Assembly: GCA_947652115.1 (NCBI GenBank)
Contig: OX393563.1
Span: forward strand, 25,669,049-25,733,048
Direction: 5' to 3'
Origin: Blastomussa wellsi
Lineage: Eukaryota; Cnidaria; Anthozoa; Scleractinia; Plerogyridae
DNA length: 64,000 bases
Part shown: positions 45,384-55,767 of the stretch, piece after piece
Layout: each line of letters opens with the position of its first letter
Numbering within the stretch: position 1 is the first letter of the stretch
The notes under the pieces: model-generated
The model's database searches: none
Told to the model about the DNA's origin: nothing
What the model saw: only the letters and a program-made list of their open reading frames with translations
Program-made: the position numbers and the translations under genes

Positions 45384-46325
45384 TCAAGATATTCTGCCAG
45401 CTACTGAGAGGATGGAATCCACCGGTGTGCGCACGTACAAAAGATAAGCTTCGCTTGACCAACGGCCCATGGTCTTAATGAGGTGGTCTGGAACGCCTCG
45501 CTGGGCGGCGGTTGTTGCTGCACCGATTCTAAAACTATGACCTGAAAATTTCCCAGGAATGCCCGCTGCCTGTAAAGTGGATTGCAGAAACGAAGAGAGA
45601 AGGGCCCTGGAAAGAGGACGGCCATCCTGGAAAACGAAGAGGGGCCCCTTGCCAGGTCCACGAAGATGAAGGTAGCTTGTCAATGCCAATACCGGACAGA
45701 GGGGTGCTGAGCCACAGCCAAGGAAAATGAAACAGCCACTCCGGAAAGGATCAGTCTTAGCACATTTAATGAACACTCTAAAGCTTTGAGGGTTTGAAGA
45801 GGAATCAACTTGAAGATCCGCTGTGGTCAGGTGTATGGAAGGGTCAAAATAACTGTTCGTTGTGAATTCTCCTGCTCGAAGAAACCCGAAGAAGCCGAGG
45901 CAACAGGCCGCCCACAGCATGATGTTGTCTGGTTTAGATAAATCCAAGGACTTGTGTAGAACGGTCATGAGGTCTGCCGTCACTGGCTGGCGCCGAGGGA
46001 GATTTGAACCCTGGTGTCGCTTAATCCCCCTTAAGAGACGCTGAAGTTGAAGACAATTGGTGAGTGGGTCTGGGTAGCCATAGTCAATGTGTAAGGAGCG
46101 AACAGCTGACAGATAAACCTTAATGGAAGAGTGATGAACGCGATCTGCTAAGTGGGCACAGAAGCGCATCAAAGTTTGTTCGCTGGCAGGTAGTGGAGGG
46201 TGACTTAGACCAGAAGGAATATCCTGACTGCAGAATTCCAGGAACTGGCGTTGAGCCGAGCCATAAACTTGACGAGTAGAAGGAGCAAGGCCATTAGCCA
46301 AGTAGAACTGGCACTTTCCTGTCAA
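45384..46325 (-). CDS. Tyrosine recombinase of the Ngaro-like element
   Basis: About 313 residues open on minus. It has an N-terminal SAM-like/core-binding region (STRQVYGSAQRQFLEFC, FCAHLADR, KVYLSAVRSLH) and a catalytic domain with the R-H-R-Y signature: Arg in FLRAGEF (about residue 150), His and Arg in HSFRIGAATTAA (about 268-271) and Tyr in GRWSSEAYLLYVR (about 300). This is the integrase of DIRS/Ngaro-type retrotransposons. No ATG starts the frame, and the upstream RNase H frame stops where this one begins, so it may have been made by frameshift or from a lost start. The frame is otherwise intact. Confidence 0.85.
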   Translation of the reverse strand: MTGKCQFYLANGLAPSTRQVYGSAQRQFLEFCSQDIPSGLSHPPLPASEQTLMRFCAHLADRVHHSSIKVYLSAVRSLHIDYGYPDPLTNCLQLQRLLRGIKRHQGSNLPRRQPVTADLMTVLHKSLDLSKPDNIMLWAACCLGFFGFLRAGEFTTNSYFDPSIHLTTADLQVDSSSNPQSFRVFIKCAKTDPFRSGCFIFLGCGSAPLCPVLALTSYLHLRGPGKGPLFVFQDGRPLSRALLSSFLQSTLQAAGIPGKFSGHSFRIGAATTAAQRGVPDHLIKTMGRWSSEAYLLYVRTPVDSILSVAGRIS

Positions 46326-46819
46326 ATCACGGTAAGCTGGGCCAGCAGCGATGGGGGTATTGGAGTTGCCGCGTGAACTGCATGCGGAGCTAGGTGGTGG
46401 AAACGCTGGAAATCAAAACGGGATAATGCATCAGCAATAGAATTATCCTGCCCGGGAGTGTATGATGCAGTAAAGGCAAAAGAGTTCCGTGCTGCGACAA
46501 GGGATAGGTAGCGAAGAAGTACCATCATGTTCGGATCCTTTGAGGAGCCCGAACGTAGAACGCTGACTACCGCCATATTATCCGAACAGAATTCCACCCG
46601 TTTAGAGGCCCAGCGGTGGCCCCATAGCGCAGCTGCGACAACCACCGGAAAGAGTTCCTTGTACGCTATTGATAAAGGTTGCTGAGCAATGGACCACTTT
46701 CCAACGAACCATTCATGGCCAGAAATCGCACCGTAGCCCAGAGCGCCAGCAGCATCGGATGACACCGAGAAGTCGGGTAAAGGAGCCCAGATGGGGGAGA
46801 GTAGAAAAACTAAGGCCAT
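46322..46819 (-). pseudogene. RNase H segment of the Ngaro-like element
   Basis: FSVSSDAAGALGYGAISG carries the first catalytic Asp. KELFPVVVAAALWG carries the Glu, FCSDNMAVVSVLRSG the second Asp, and PGQDNSIADALSRFDF the final Asp and the common ADALSR ending. The preceding reverse transcriptase is absent: Gag-like sequence ends at 46856, only 36 bp away. The frame ends TGA within the start of the recombinase frame. Confidence 0.8.
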
Positions 46820-46855
46820 CCCATGAGAGGAAAAATTCGCGCCACCAGGAAAGGT

Positions 46856-47518
46856 CTAAGTGGAACTCTCTGTTAAGCCTGATGGGATGTAGTGCACCCC
46901 GGTGGATGCAGGGGGCGGTGGAGAGAAAAACTGGCCGGTGGCGGGAAGCGCTCCGCTCGAGGCACCGTAGGAACCAAACAACGATGGACGTGAAAGCGAC
47001 GAATTGCTTAAGGTACAGTAGGTTGAAATAAACGAAGGTACAACAGAATTACCTGGCGATGGCCCAGCAGCAAAACCTGGCGAAGAACTAACAAGGAAGG
47101 ACGGCGAAGGTGTGCACGTGCTCGACGGCATGCTTCCCATTGTGGTGACGTTCGAAGCAGACAGCTGACTCGTTTGGTTTTGTACGGCTGCGAGAATTTG
47201 AGGCAGCGAATCCCCGAGCGACCGAGAGAAAGCTTGCGAAAGATCCTGAGCGGACAGCACAAAGGATGGGGGCGAGGTTACCGGAGCCGACGAAACCACG
47301 GAACTTGCCACTGAAGAAGAAACTCCTGAGGAAGTCTCCAACTGCGAAGAATCCAACATGGCGGCGGCGCTGTTATTCGTCGATCGCCCCGAAAGCTGAC
47401 TCATAGAGTACGCGGAAAAAAAGAAAAAACAAGCCAAAATAACGGCACAAAAACAGGAAAAAGGACTCGAAGAAACTGTAACGCTGATAGAAGAACTGCC
47501 AGGGCATCGAGCTGCCAC
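46856..47518 (-). CDS. Gag-like ORF1 fragment of the Ngaro-like element
   Basis: About 185 residues from the start MSQLSGRSTNNSAAAMLDSS (minus). Ser/Ala/Pro-rich with SAQDLSQAFSRSLGDSLPQI and a Pro-rich end (FFSPPPPASTGV). Compatible with the low-complexity ORF1 of DIRS-type elements; no zinc knuckle remains. The C-terminal half, and the reverse transcriptase after it, are deleted. Confidence 0.6.
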   Translation of the reverse strand: MAARCPGSSSISVTVSSSPFSCFCAVILACFFFFSAYSMSQLSGRSTNNSAAAMLDSSQLETSSGVSSSVASSVVSSAPVTSPPSFVLSAQDLSQAFSRSLGDSLPQILAAVQNQTSQLSASNVTTMGSMPSSTCTPSPSFLVSSSPGFAAGPSPGNSVVPSFISTYCTLSNSSLSRPSLFGSYGASSGALPATGQFFSPPPPASTGVHYIPSGLTESST

Positions 47519-47682
47519 GCTACGCCAAGATGGAACGCTAAACGGAACGCCTCCTGGAATGCTACGCTACAAGCTGAAAGCACATGGCATTGACGCATGC
47601 GCATACGTGCTGACACCGCTGACTCCAAGGGAACGCAAGCGCTCTTTGTTGTTAACTCCATTAAATTGCATTTAATTACATT
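47489..47682 (-). repeat. Split direct repeat A1 (194 bp)
   Basis: Outer 5' repeat of the Ngaro-like element; matches 44908-45102. Confidence 0.9.
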
Positions 47683-48350
47683 GAACTCTCTAATGTGAAT
47701 TCCTGGCTTTGTGCTAATAAACTTTCTCTCAATATACAAAAAACTAGTTTTGTAATTTTTCATCCTCCTCAAAGGAAATTAACATTAAACTTCCACCTAA
47801 CTTTAAATGGGAAGCAGTTGCAACAGGAATCTTGTATTAAATACCTAGGAATTTTAACCTCAAATCGCATGTACTGTAAAGAAAATTAAACGAAGTATAG
47901 GCATCTTGTCTAAGCTTCTCCATTATGTTAATATTGATATTCTTACTAATCTCTACTATTCTTTAATCTACCCATTTCTGACCTGGTATAATTATCTGGG
48001 GTAGTACATACTTAACTACACTCCAGCCTTTATATATTCTACAGAAAAAAGCAGTTGGAATCATGACTTTTTCTTCATTTGATGAACATTCAACTCCACT
48101 GTTTAGATCATTAGCAATTATGAAGCTTTCTGATCTTGTTACATTTCATATTGCACTTGTTATGCACAAATTTCATAATAAGTCATTACCTTCCAATTTT
48201 GATACCTTTTACAATTCAGTGTTTAACATGCATAACTACAATACACGAAGTGCAGCAAATCAATCTTATTACCTGCCACGAGCTAGAACAAACTATGGAA
48301 TATTTAATATTCGCTTTCAAGTGGAATATTAAAAGTAAATTCGACAATAT
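47683..48350 (+). pseudogene. Decayed LINE reverse transcriptase, 3' part
   Basis: Resumes the LINE after the Ngaro-like insertion. NSWLCANKLSLNIQKTSFVI is the usual post-FADD thumb segment, followed by IKYLGIL, LQPLYILQKKAVGIM and YNTRSAANQSYYLPRARTNY, a typical LINE C-terminus. Several frame breaks. It ends at a partial copy of the 830-bp repeat (48355-48408). Confidence 0.8.
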
Positions 48351-48943
48351 AATAATATAATGGTCACACGGTCAAAGTTCTGCATTCAACATTAAAGCAC
48401 TGAAGAGCACCATATCAAACTTTGCCTATTGTCTTGGTTAGGATTTTTTAAGACAATGAAGCTTTTGTTATCTGTCCCGCTTAGGGATTTTTCTGTTCGG
48501 TGACGCGAACTTAGACTCGGGTTAAGTCGGATCCAGTTCGCAAATTTTCAGTGAGCCTACTAGGGAAAACACAGACAGACTAGCAGGGAGTGAGTTAGTA
48601 AATGCATGAAGCGTCTGTCGAAAAGATGTTGAGTTACACGTCCAGTCCTACCGTGTATCGCCCAACTCCAGCACACAGAAAATAAAGAAAATATGCATGA
48701 AATCCTTACGACGTACTTTATCAGTGAACGGAATTTATTTCAGTCATGTTATTGCGAGCAAGCGTTCTCCGAATGCCGGGAGCGATCAGTTTTCCATTCG
48801 CGTTAAATTTGTTTTGTTTTAATTTTTTTCTTTGCCCGCGCGACGCCGTTTTAAAATAAACTGGGGCAGGCAAAAAAAGACCTGATCCTGGAAATCGGCT
48901 CTTTATGAAAAGAAAGGAAAGAACACTGCGTGCGTGTCTTTAG

Positions 48944-49189
48944 CCACTGACGCCAAGGCTAAGAATGGAGATGGCTCGCGCCGCAGCATCAGGGAGGTAT
49001 TGGAATACCTTCTGGAAATAGAAGATGTTAAGGAAGCCATTAAGAGAGGAGGGAGGACAGTCAAGCTGAGATTTGCTGCTGATGGCAGGAGAACCAGTAA
49101 GCGGATTGGCACAGTTATGGCAGTTTTTAACGTGCTTGCCGAAGACAGGCATTCGTTTGAATACCAGTACACCTTAGCATTATACAATG
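48944..49189 (+). CDS. Isolated internal exon, cnidarian repeat-gene type
   Basis: Acceptor GCGTGTCTTTAG before 48944 and donor GTAAGC at 49190 bound an 82-codon open segment: SIREVLEYLLEIEDVKEAIK (helix), then VKLRFAADGRRTSKRIGTVM and a LALYNG end. The second half resembles the 'VKISGDG..' segment of uncharacterised, transposon-associated proteins frequent in anthozoan genomes; that comparison is from memory and unverified. No companion exons were recognised in the window, so it may be a gene fragment. Confidence 0.5.
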
Positions 49190-49454
49190 GTAAGCATTCA
49201 TTAACATAACCTTTGAAATTTCATGAAATGTATATTCACCACCACCACCACCACCAACTTTAGCCGGGGCGGGGGGGTACTCCCAGAAAAATTGGGTGAG
49301 GGTGTGCGGTCCGCTTCCCAAAACCCTTACACTGTTTATGACCAAAATCTGCGATGTTCCCTACCCTATTTATGACCTGACTTTTAAATCAAAACCCTGC
49401 TTCTGACCAGCATTGTAATAAGTTCCCTAGTTCAGACCAATGTTAAATTACCAT

Positions 49455-50293
49455 AAGCAACTCATATCAGTTTATATATGTCTGTTAAAAAAGAGAACCC
49501 TTCTTCTGATATTATGAATGTTAAAAACCCGAGTTGTAAACAGATGCAATTTAAGAAAGTTCTTCTATTTCTTTGGTAAATTCAGTAGTTTATAATGGTC
49601 ACACGGTCAAAGTTCTGCATTCAACATTAAAGCACTGAAGAGCAGAACAATTTAAATCATTCTCTCAGAAAGTATATTTTTCAATGTATGCTGCCCTGTA
49701 AATGTATTGCATTGTCATTCGTGTGCTACGACACTGTAAATAACATGCTAAAAGCATCCAATTCAATCTGTGATCTGTGAATAGCATTGGAAATCTATGT
49801 GATCCCTGGACATAAACGGGGGGGGGGGGGGGGGGGGTACAGTGATGCCTGGCAAACATGAAGAATCATCCACTTGGTCACTGCATTCATTTTTTGTATG
49901 ATCTTCATTTCTCTTTACCTTTCAGTACCTCCCAAAAAGCTAAACTAACCACAAGACATTTTTTATCTAACAATCCGCAAACAACAGAGGCAACATTTAC
50001 AACAAATGAGATTTTATATTAGGTACTAAGATTTAAATTTTACCTTTTAAAAATATTTTGATTTTGGATTTGATTTTACGAGAACCAAACTACCGGACTC
50101 GACGATAACAGGGTACAGGAAAACATGGTTGTTTGTGCGGATTGTGGATTCATCTTTCTCCTTTTGTCCAATCCTGTTATGACTTTCACTGAGCACTGAC
50201 CCCTTTAAATATAAACAGAGGATGGAACAGATGTAATTCTTTGCGAGAGAATCAAGACAATTGATAGAAAATATGGTTGACAAATTTCTCCTT
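49455..50293 (-). repeat. Right arm of the 830-bp inverted duplication
   Basis: Complement of 40215-41037 with scattered substitutions and small indels. Includes a run of about 20 G at about 49820. The 8.4-kb interval between arms contains the MITEs, the LINE and the Ngaro-like element. Confidence 0.88.
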
Positions 50294-51784
50294 TCCTTTA
50301 TTTTTTGGAATTACTTTATTGAATAATTTCCTTCCAGGTAGTTTGAAATGTAGTTTTATGCCGGGAAATCAAAGACAAGTACTAATTTTGTTTTAAAAAA
50401 TTCAATCGTGGCTCACAGAGCTCTTTGCTTATAAAAAAAGATTCGTATAAAAAGGTGTACATCAGTAACCGAGGATAATATTTTGGGAGACGCTTTAATC
50501 GAGAGAGCTTGCTGTACTGCGTTTTTGATTTGACAGTATCACCCTTTAATATAACACAACCAAGCGTGATTATTATGCAAGCACTCAGCCGCTAATTAAA
50601 GTCAACAAACTCAAGAAAGGGCAAAATTCATACAGCACAAGTACCAATGAAAGCAGAAAGTAAAACATACTAGGCAGCTAGAAAGGTCAAAAACAAAGTA
50701 TAACTGGAAGAGAGGATTTGTTTATAATCACAAAACGTTCATAAAACGTATAACCGCGCTATTAAAATTTAACTGACCTTTTGTTTAAGGCGCGCGTGAA
50801 CAAATATTTGAAGCACAGGAGTTTTGGGCTGCATGTCCATATAATTATCCTATAGAATAGCAAACCAGTGGTTGATTCTCGTCAGTGATTCTAATAGCCT
50901 TAATTGAAAAATTTCTTGCTGTTAGAAAGGCGAGTACCGACCGCAAAACTAACAACAGCAAACAAAAACCGCTCTTAGCATGCAAGATGCTCTGCTTTTG
51001 CGAAAGCAGAGAAAAACGCATAGAAAGTCCTTGATTAGATCACATAGGAAAAGATAAAAATTGACGAATTGGGTTTAGGCTCAATAGAAGAAAAATACAT
51101 TTATGCTAGAACATTGGTTGCCTCATTTTAGACGAACAAGGAACTGAAAACAAACCGCAGCTTGTAATAAATTTCTGAACGGCAGTTGCTAACGTCAAAA
51201 AGAAATATCTGCTTAAAATATAATTTCTAATATTTTGGATTGAAGTACGTTGACCAATTAAATCATAATTATTGACAAAACGCGAGTGGACAAAAAATAA
51301 AAGCAGTTAGGATCGATGTTAGGATCGACTGTGTAATTAATCTTAAGATCACTTGATGCAAATCCAATTCTATTTTAATTTTGAGAGCCATGTCTATATA
51401 TATACTACAGCATTGCTTACAACTAGTCGGCAATCTTTTTCGCTATTAGAATGAATTATCGTTCCGAAATGGCTTAATGGTCTGGCTTGATACCTGATAG
51501 CTTGTACGAAATATATCATGGTGCTTTACACTTAAACTGCGAGGAGATACGTTTTCTTATAAAGAATGCAATCGCTTCTGGGCATGCATTTGCCTTTAAT
51601 TATTTTGTTATTTATCAAGTGCCTCAAAATAGACATGAAAGATGAAACAAAATGAGCCCAACGCAAAGATAAATTAAAACTTTATGACTTATTAGTCAAA
51701 ATCCATAAATCACACGTTACTATTTCAATACACCCAGACGCTAGAAGTGAGAATGAGTCAAATCATCGCCAATCAACGTCAGAA
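50294..51784. other. Intergenic, no feature recognised
   Basis: AT-rich sequence without supported coding or repeat structure. Confidence 0.4.
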
Positions 51785-51920
51785 ATGATAAATGTAGACT
51801 TAGAAATGAGTAAACTCCAGCTGAAATTGATCTTTTTGGGCTCCGTTGATTCATTTGCTGCAAGGCCTCATTACTCAAGGAAGGACGCCCTCGGACAAAA
51901 GTGTTCACACAACATACAAG
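51785..51920 (+). CDS. Possible first coding exon
   Basis: ATGs at 51785 and 51806 open a frame (MSKLQLKLIFLGSVDSFAAR) that ends at a strong donor, CAAG followed by GTAAGA (51921). The hydrophobic N-terminus might be a weak signal peptide. No downstream exon was matched, so this is tentative. Confidence 0.3.
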
Positions 51921-53340
51921 GTAAGATCTCAGTCGTCTCGATAAGTAATACAAAGACCACCGTTCATGGTCAACTTCTGGCTTTCAATTGTCCACAAGCT
52001 GAGTCTCAAGAATGCCTCAGATTATTTGTTTTTTCGTTCGTGCGTCACTTTGACAAGATTTAAACCAAAGCTATATTCTTTTAATCTAAAACTCGCTCGC
52101 GATTTTAACTTTCCAAAAACGTTTCTTGTTTTAAATACGGTTATGCTGGCTTATATGACAAATGAAAATTTCGAGAAGATAAACATACGACTCGGAATGA
52201 ACAGTACGAAGACTTAGCCAATTACGGGCTGGAAGAGAAGACGACCGGTTGTATTTGCAGGCTACGGTACTTGCCGTAGCGAAGAGACGACAGAAAGACG
52301 CAAGAATGGGGCGTGGGTACAACACCCCTACCCCCACGGGCACATACGACTCATCGGGAACTCAGTATTCATGTGGAGAAATAATGGACACGGACGCACA
52401 GCAGGCACGTAGATAGAATCGATATAACTTGCATAATTTACTGAAAATGGCCGAGGCAATTAGAGACTGGTTGTACCTCTAAATCTGTTCGGAAATTGCA
52501 AGATGTTCCATCGAACCTGGTTCGCAGGTTTTGTGGTCTCTTCATAGGGTGGTGTATTCGTCTCGGTTTTCTACAAGTGTGGCGGAACTGTCCATATCAA
52601 CTGATGACGTCAGTTGAAAGCCACTTTTTAAGTCGAAGAGGTTTTACAAATGTTGCATCTCGAATGCAATCGCAAAATGTGACCCTTTTAGGTACGATTT
52701 CCAGAATTCCCTCGGAACAAATATCTGCCACGGTTTTGGATGCAATTTTGATGAATTTTTCACGGGTTTGAGGTCTGATCCAGTAAGGCGAAGCAGTAAA
52801 AATAGCCAATACAGCTAAACGAAGCACAATTTCAAAATGTCATTGCGTGCTCTTCTTTTGGTTCCCAGGTTTTGGCTTAGCTTCAACCTTTATAACTGAG
52901 GTAAACTGGGCAATTGTATTCGCCGCCAAAATTAAATATAAAATAAATATTGGAAAAAGTGGCAGTCTAAACGGAAATAACTGGGTAATTAGGCCATATT
53001 CTCCATGAAACCAAAAATGCACTTGTTTAAACCGAATAGACAGAAAAAAGGAAAGATCAATAAAATGAACAGTTATACCTTAATCTCTTAGATAAGGATT
53101 CAACTACACTTAATTGCTAAGCAAATAAACTGTATTGAAGTGAATCAAATGTAAAAGAATTGTACTGAAAAACGCAGTGATATTCAAAGTGAATAAATAA
53201 TTATCTATACTAGCTGCCCAGCAGACGATTACAGGAGAGACGAAGCGAATTGAAATAATCCTACTGAAACCTGAAATTCCTAGATAGGCAAAGTAAAGTT
53301 CTATCTATGAATTAGACATAATTCAGGAAATGGCGTGGCG
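51921..53340. other. No feature recognised
   Basis: Short frames only. If the exon at 51785 is real this is partly intron. Confidence 0.35.
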
Positions 53341-53344
53341 TAAC

Positions 53345-53517
53345 ATGTGCAGTTACTAAGCTCATCCTACTCCTCCTCAGCTCTCAGCTCCTCCTCCTGC
53401 TCCTCCTCAACTCCTCCTCAGCTCCACCTCCTCCTCCTCTTCCTCCTCCTCCTCCTCCTCCTCCTCCTCCTCCTCCTAAGCCCTCAGCTCCTCCTCCTCA
53501 GCTCCTCTTCCTTCACA
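53345..53517. repeat. CTC trinucleotide microsatellite
   Basis: CTC/CTCAG-rich tract with an uninterrupted (CTC)n run of about 13 units near 53438-53475. The Leu/Ser homopolymer frames over it are artefacts. Confidence 0.9.
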
Positions 53518-54085
53518 ACCGCCACCAGCACAATTATAATACTGCATAAAATGCGTAGGGCACCACAGCCGTCACCACCGCCACTACATCAGTCGCTATG
53601 AGCTAAGTATAAGGATAATGTTTGAATTGGATTTATTAATTTGGAGGTGAAAGAGCAAGAAGTCAATGCTTGAAACATTTCTCTTTGGTGTCGATATTGT
53701 CACAGTTTTCACTCGTGTAAACAGTAGAATCCATAGAGATTATCAAAGTGTGAACACAATAACAGGGCCAAGAGAGCGTATTGTAAAAAGAACAGGGAAC
53801 GTATCAGGAATTACCAAAGGAAATATTTTCAAAACAACAGGGAACAAATCAATCAAAGATTTCGTGGGAGACTGAGATAGATTGGCACACAGGACTAAGA
53901 GCATGTGGGCACGAGTCCGGTAGGGGATCACGAGACACGGCACGGCATGACAATATGATTAAGCGCTACGTAAAACGAATATGTGAGCAATAAAAAAGAT
54001 TCCTTGTCTTTTAAAATCCTACGAATCGACGAAAAACAAGAATAAACCATACGAATCTTTCCAATTCTCTCCGAAAACACTTCTA

Positions 54086-54190
54086 GGGATAGGAGGTATA
54101 CCATTCATTAACATATCAAAGAGCGCGGCATTCCGATTAATTATAGGGAAAGGATAGGAGGTATTCCATTCATTAAAGCATCAAAGCGTG
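54086..54190. repeat. 65-bp direct duplication
   Basis: GATAGGAGGTATACCATTC followed by ATTAACATATCAAAG recurs 65 bp later as GATAGGAGGTATTCCATTC followed by ATTAAAGCATCAAAG. Two units only. Confidence 0.7.
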
Positions 54191-54459
54191 TAACCACCCG
54201 TATCGATTTAAGTATCAGCGTAGTACGAGCACGACGCCGAACTCTTATGCAATTTGTAAATAGTTCCCTCACAAAACTCACGTCCATGCACTACGCTCAG
54301 TTTGACAAGACACACTCTCTCCCTTTTATTCCCCCTCACACACACCTTGCTTGTAACTATTTTTTCTCTGGCGTGGGTCACTAGGACCCGTAAACGTCCC
54401 AATTTACAATACCAGGATTTGTTTGAGAATATAATCTTTGTTTTTATAATTTTGCGTGA

Positions 54460-54670
54460 CAAAATGGCGGACTCTCGTGAAAAAAAATTAAACATGGCGG
54501 ACTACCATGCGTCTTTCATGACGTCATCTTGCCACCTCCGGCCTTCTAATTGACTGTTGACTGATGACGTTTTGAAGATGTCGAACTCTCGTGAAAATGG
54601 TCATGTGACCAAAATCCTGGCTTCTGATTGGCTACTGCGAAAACCGGCGTGCCTTACTACATCGGTAAGT
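54460..54670 (+). promoter_or_regulatory. Promoter-like region with CRE motifs and a donor
   Basis: AAAATGGCGGACTCTCGTG occurs with a variant nearby (AACATGGCGGACTACC). ATGACGTCATC (54528 region) and GATGACGTTTT are CRE-like, and TGATTGGCT is an inverted CCAAT box. ATCGGTAAGTTAAG at about 54660 looks like a splice donor. YY1-like AAVATGGCGG plus CRE are typical of TATA-less promoters, so a transcription start and untranslated first exon are plausible. No downstream gene on plus is seen before the Gypsy element. Confidence 0.35.
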
Positions 54671-55225
54671 TAAGTTTATGTTTTAGTTTATGTAATGCTA
54701 AAAGTTAAACGCTTGTTCTTCATTTCTCTCATATTTTGTGGTTTTATTCCAAGGACGTTTATCAGCTTAGTACTTCCACGTTTACAATAAAATTTTAAAG
54801 ACTTAGCTTTGCATTCCACTTTGGTTGCATCAAGAATCGATCGACCCAGTTTCAATGTAGCACAAAAACGACTCCGAGTAGTGACTTCAAATTAAATCAG
54901 CGCGGTGTCAAAACAACTCCGAACCAGCACGGCTGCTATCAGAATCTCGCTTGAATACCACGAGCAGAAGAAACTTTTTTTTTTTTTCAAAATGTAGGAG
55001 AGCGGAGAAATTGTGTTTAACTGCTTCTAATTACATAAGTTTTAATTATCGGTTCCGTTTGTTGTGTTAGTAGTAATAGGGCTTTTTATGAACTGAATAT
55101 TTCCAGTCATATCTGAAGAGGTATTTGTAAATCATTTAGCAGTGCCTTGGACAACAACATAAAATCTAAATCGAATTTGGCGATGCAATTTGTAGACTTG
55201 AGATTCGTAAATGCGCATGTGGAAG

Positions 55226-55451
55226 TGTTACCCGTGCCCCATTATAACGCCATAAAACACAGTAAACTCTTAGCACTTCAACCATGTATTTCACACACAT
55301 GCATCCAGTCTGCTTACAACGTTTTTGAACGTTCTTTCCTCGTGTTTTCTGTCCCGGATGTACATACTCTACGTCATCATGTCACGCATCACGGAATTCA
55401 CGAACTTTAGGTCACGCCACGAAACACGGGCTTTATGTTTACGCCCTAACA
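55226..55451 (-). repeat. 3' LTR (226 bp)
   Basis: TGTTACCCGTGCCCC to TACGCCCTAACA on plus. Uninterrupted counterpart of the LTR at 62310. Confidence 0.95.
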
Positions 55452-55464
55452 ATCTTCCCCTCCA
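55452..55464 (-). other. Polypurine tract
   Basis: On minus GGAGGGGAAGAT lies immediately before the 3' LTR, the expected site for plus-strand priming. Confidence 0.75.
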
Positions 55465-55767
55465 AAGAAAAGTGTCGTCCTCGACACTTGCACATAAACT
55501 GCATGTGTGAAATAGTACACACTTCTAGGAATTATACCTATATGGGAAATATTACCGAAGGTTACAAATATCTCTTACAATTGACTATACTTCTTAGCAG
55601 GATCCTGACTTATAACTCTCTTACACAAGGCTGCAGCAACTGACTTTGACGGTAACATCTCCTGTTTTTAGGATACACTCTGTATCATTGAAAGTGTTCA
55701 TTTATAGCACGAGGAATCGGAAAACTAAGTGCACAGTTTTTTTTTTATCAATTAACTTAACGTTCTT

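Larger units (their letters stand above)
44709..47682 (-). mobile_element. Ngaro/DIRS-type tyrosine-recombinase retrotransposon, RT deleted
   Basis: Lies on the minus strand inside the LINE. On minus its order is A1 (47489-47682), Gag-like, RNase H, tyrosine recombinase, B1 (45104-45237), A2 (44908-45102), B2 (44711-44844). A1/A2 and B1/B2 are near-identical direct repeats. This split-direct-repeat arrangement is characteristic of Ngaro/PAT-type elements, which use a tyrosine recombinase and make no target duplication, consistent with the clean junctions here. The reverse transcriptase between Gag and RNase H is missing, so the copy is nonautonomous. Confidence 0.88.

Noticed and set aside
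40215..50293. Polinton/Maverick element (long terminal inverted repeats)
   Set aside because: No polymerase B, packaging ATPase, capsid or retroviral-type integrase gene lies between the arms; contents are a LINE and a Ngaro-like element.
53347..53601. Leu/Ser-rich protein
   Set aside because: Translation of a CTC microsatellite.
55147..55410. Coding frame across the 3' LTR boundary
   Set aside because: Half of it is LTR sequence, repeated at the other LTR, with no protein family.
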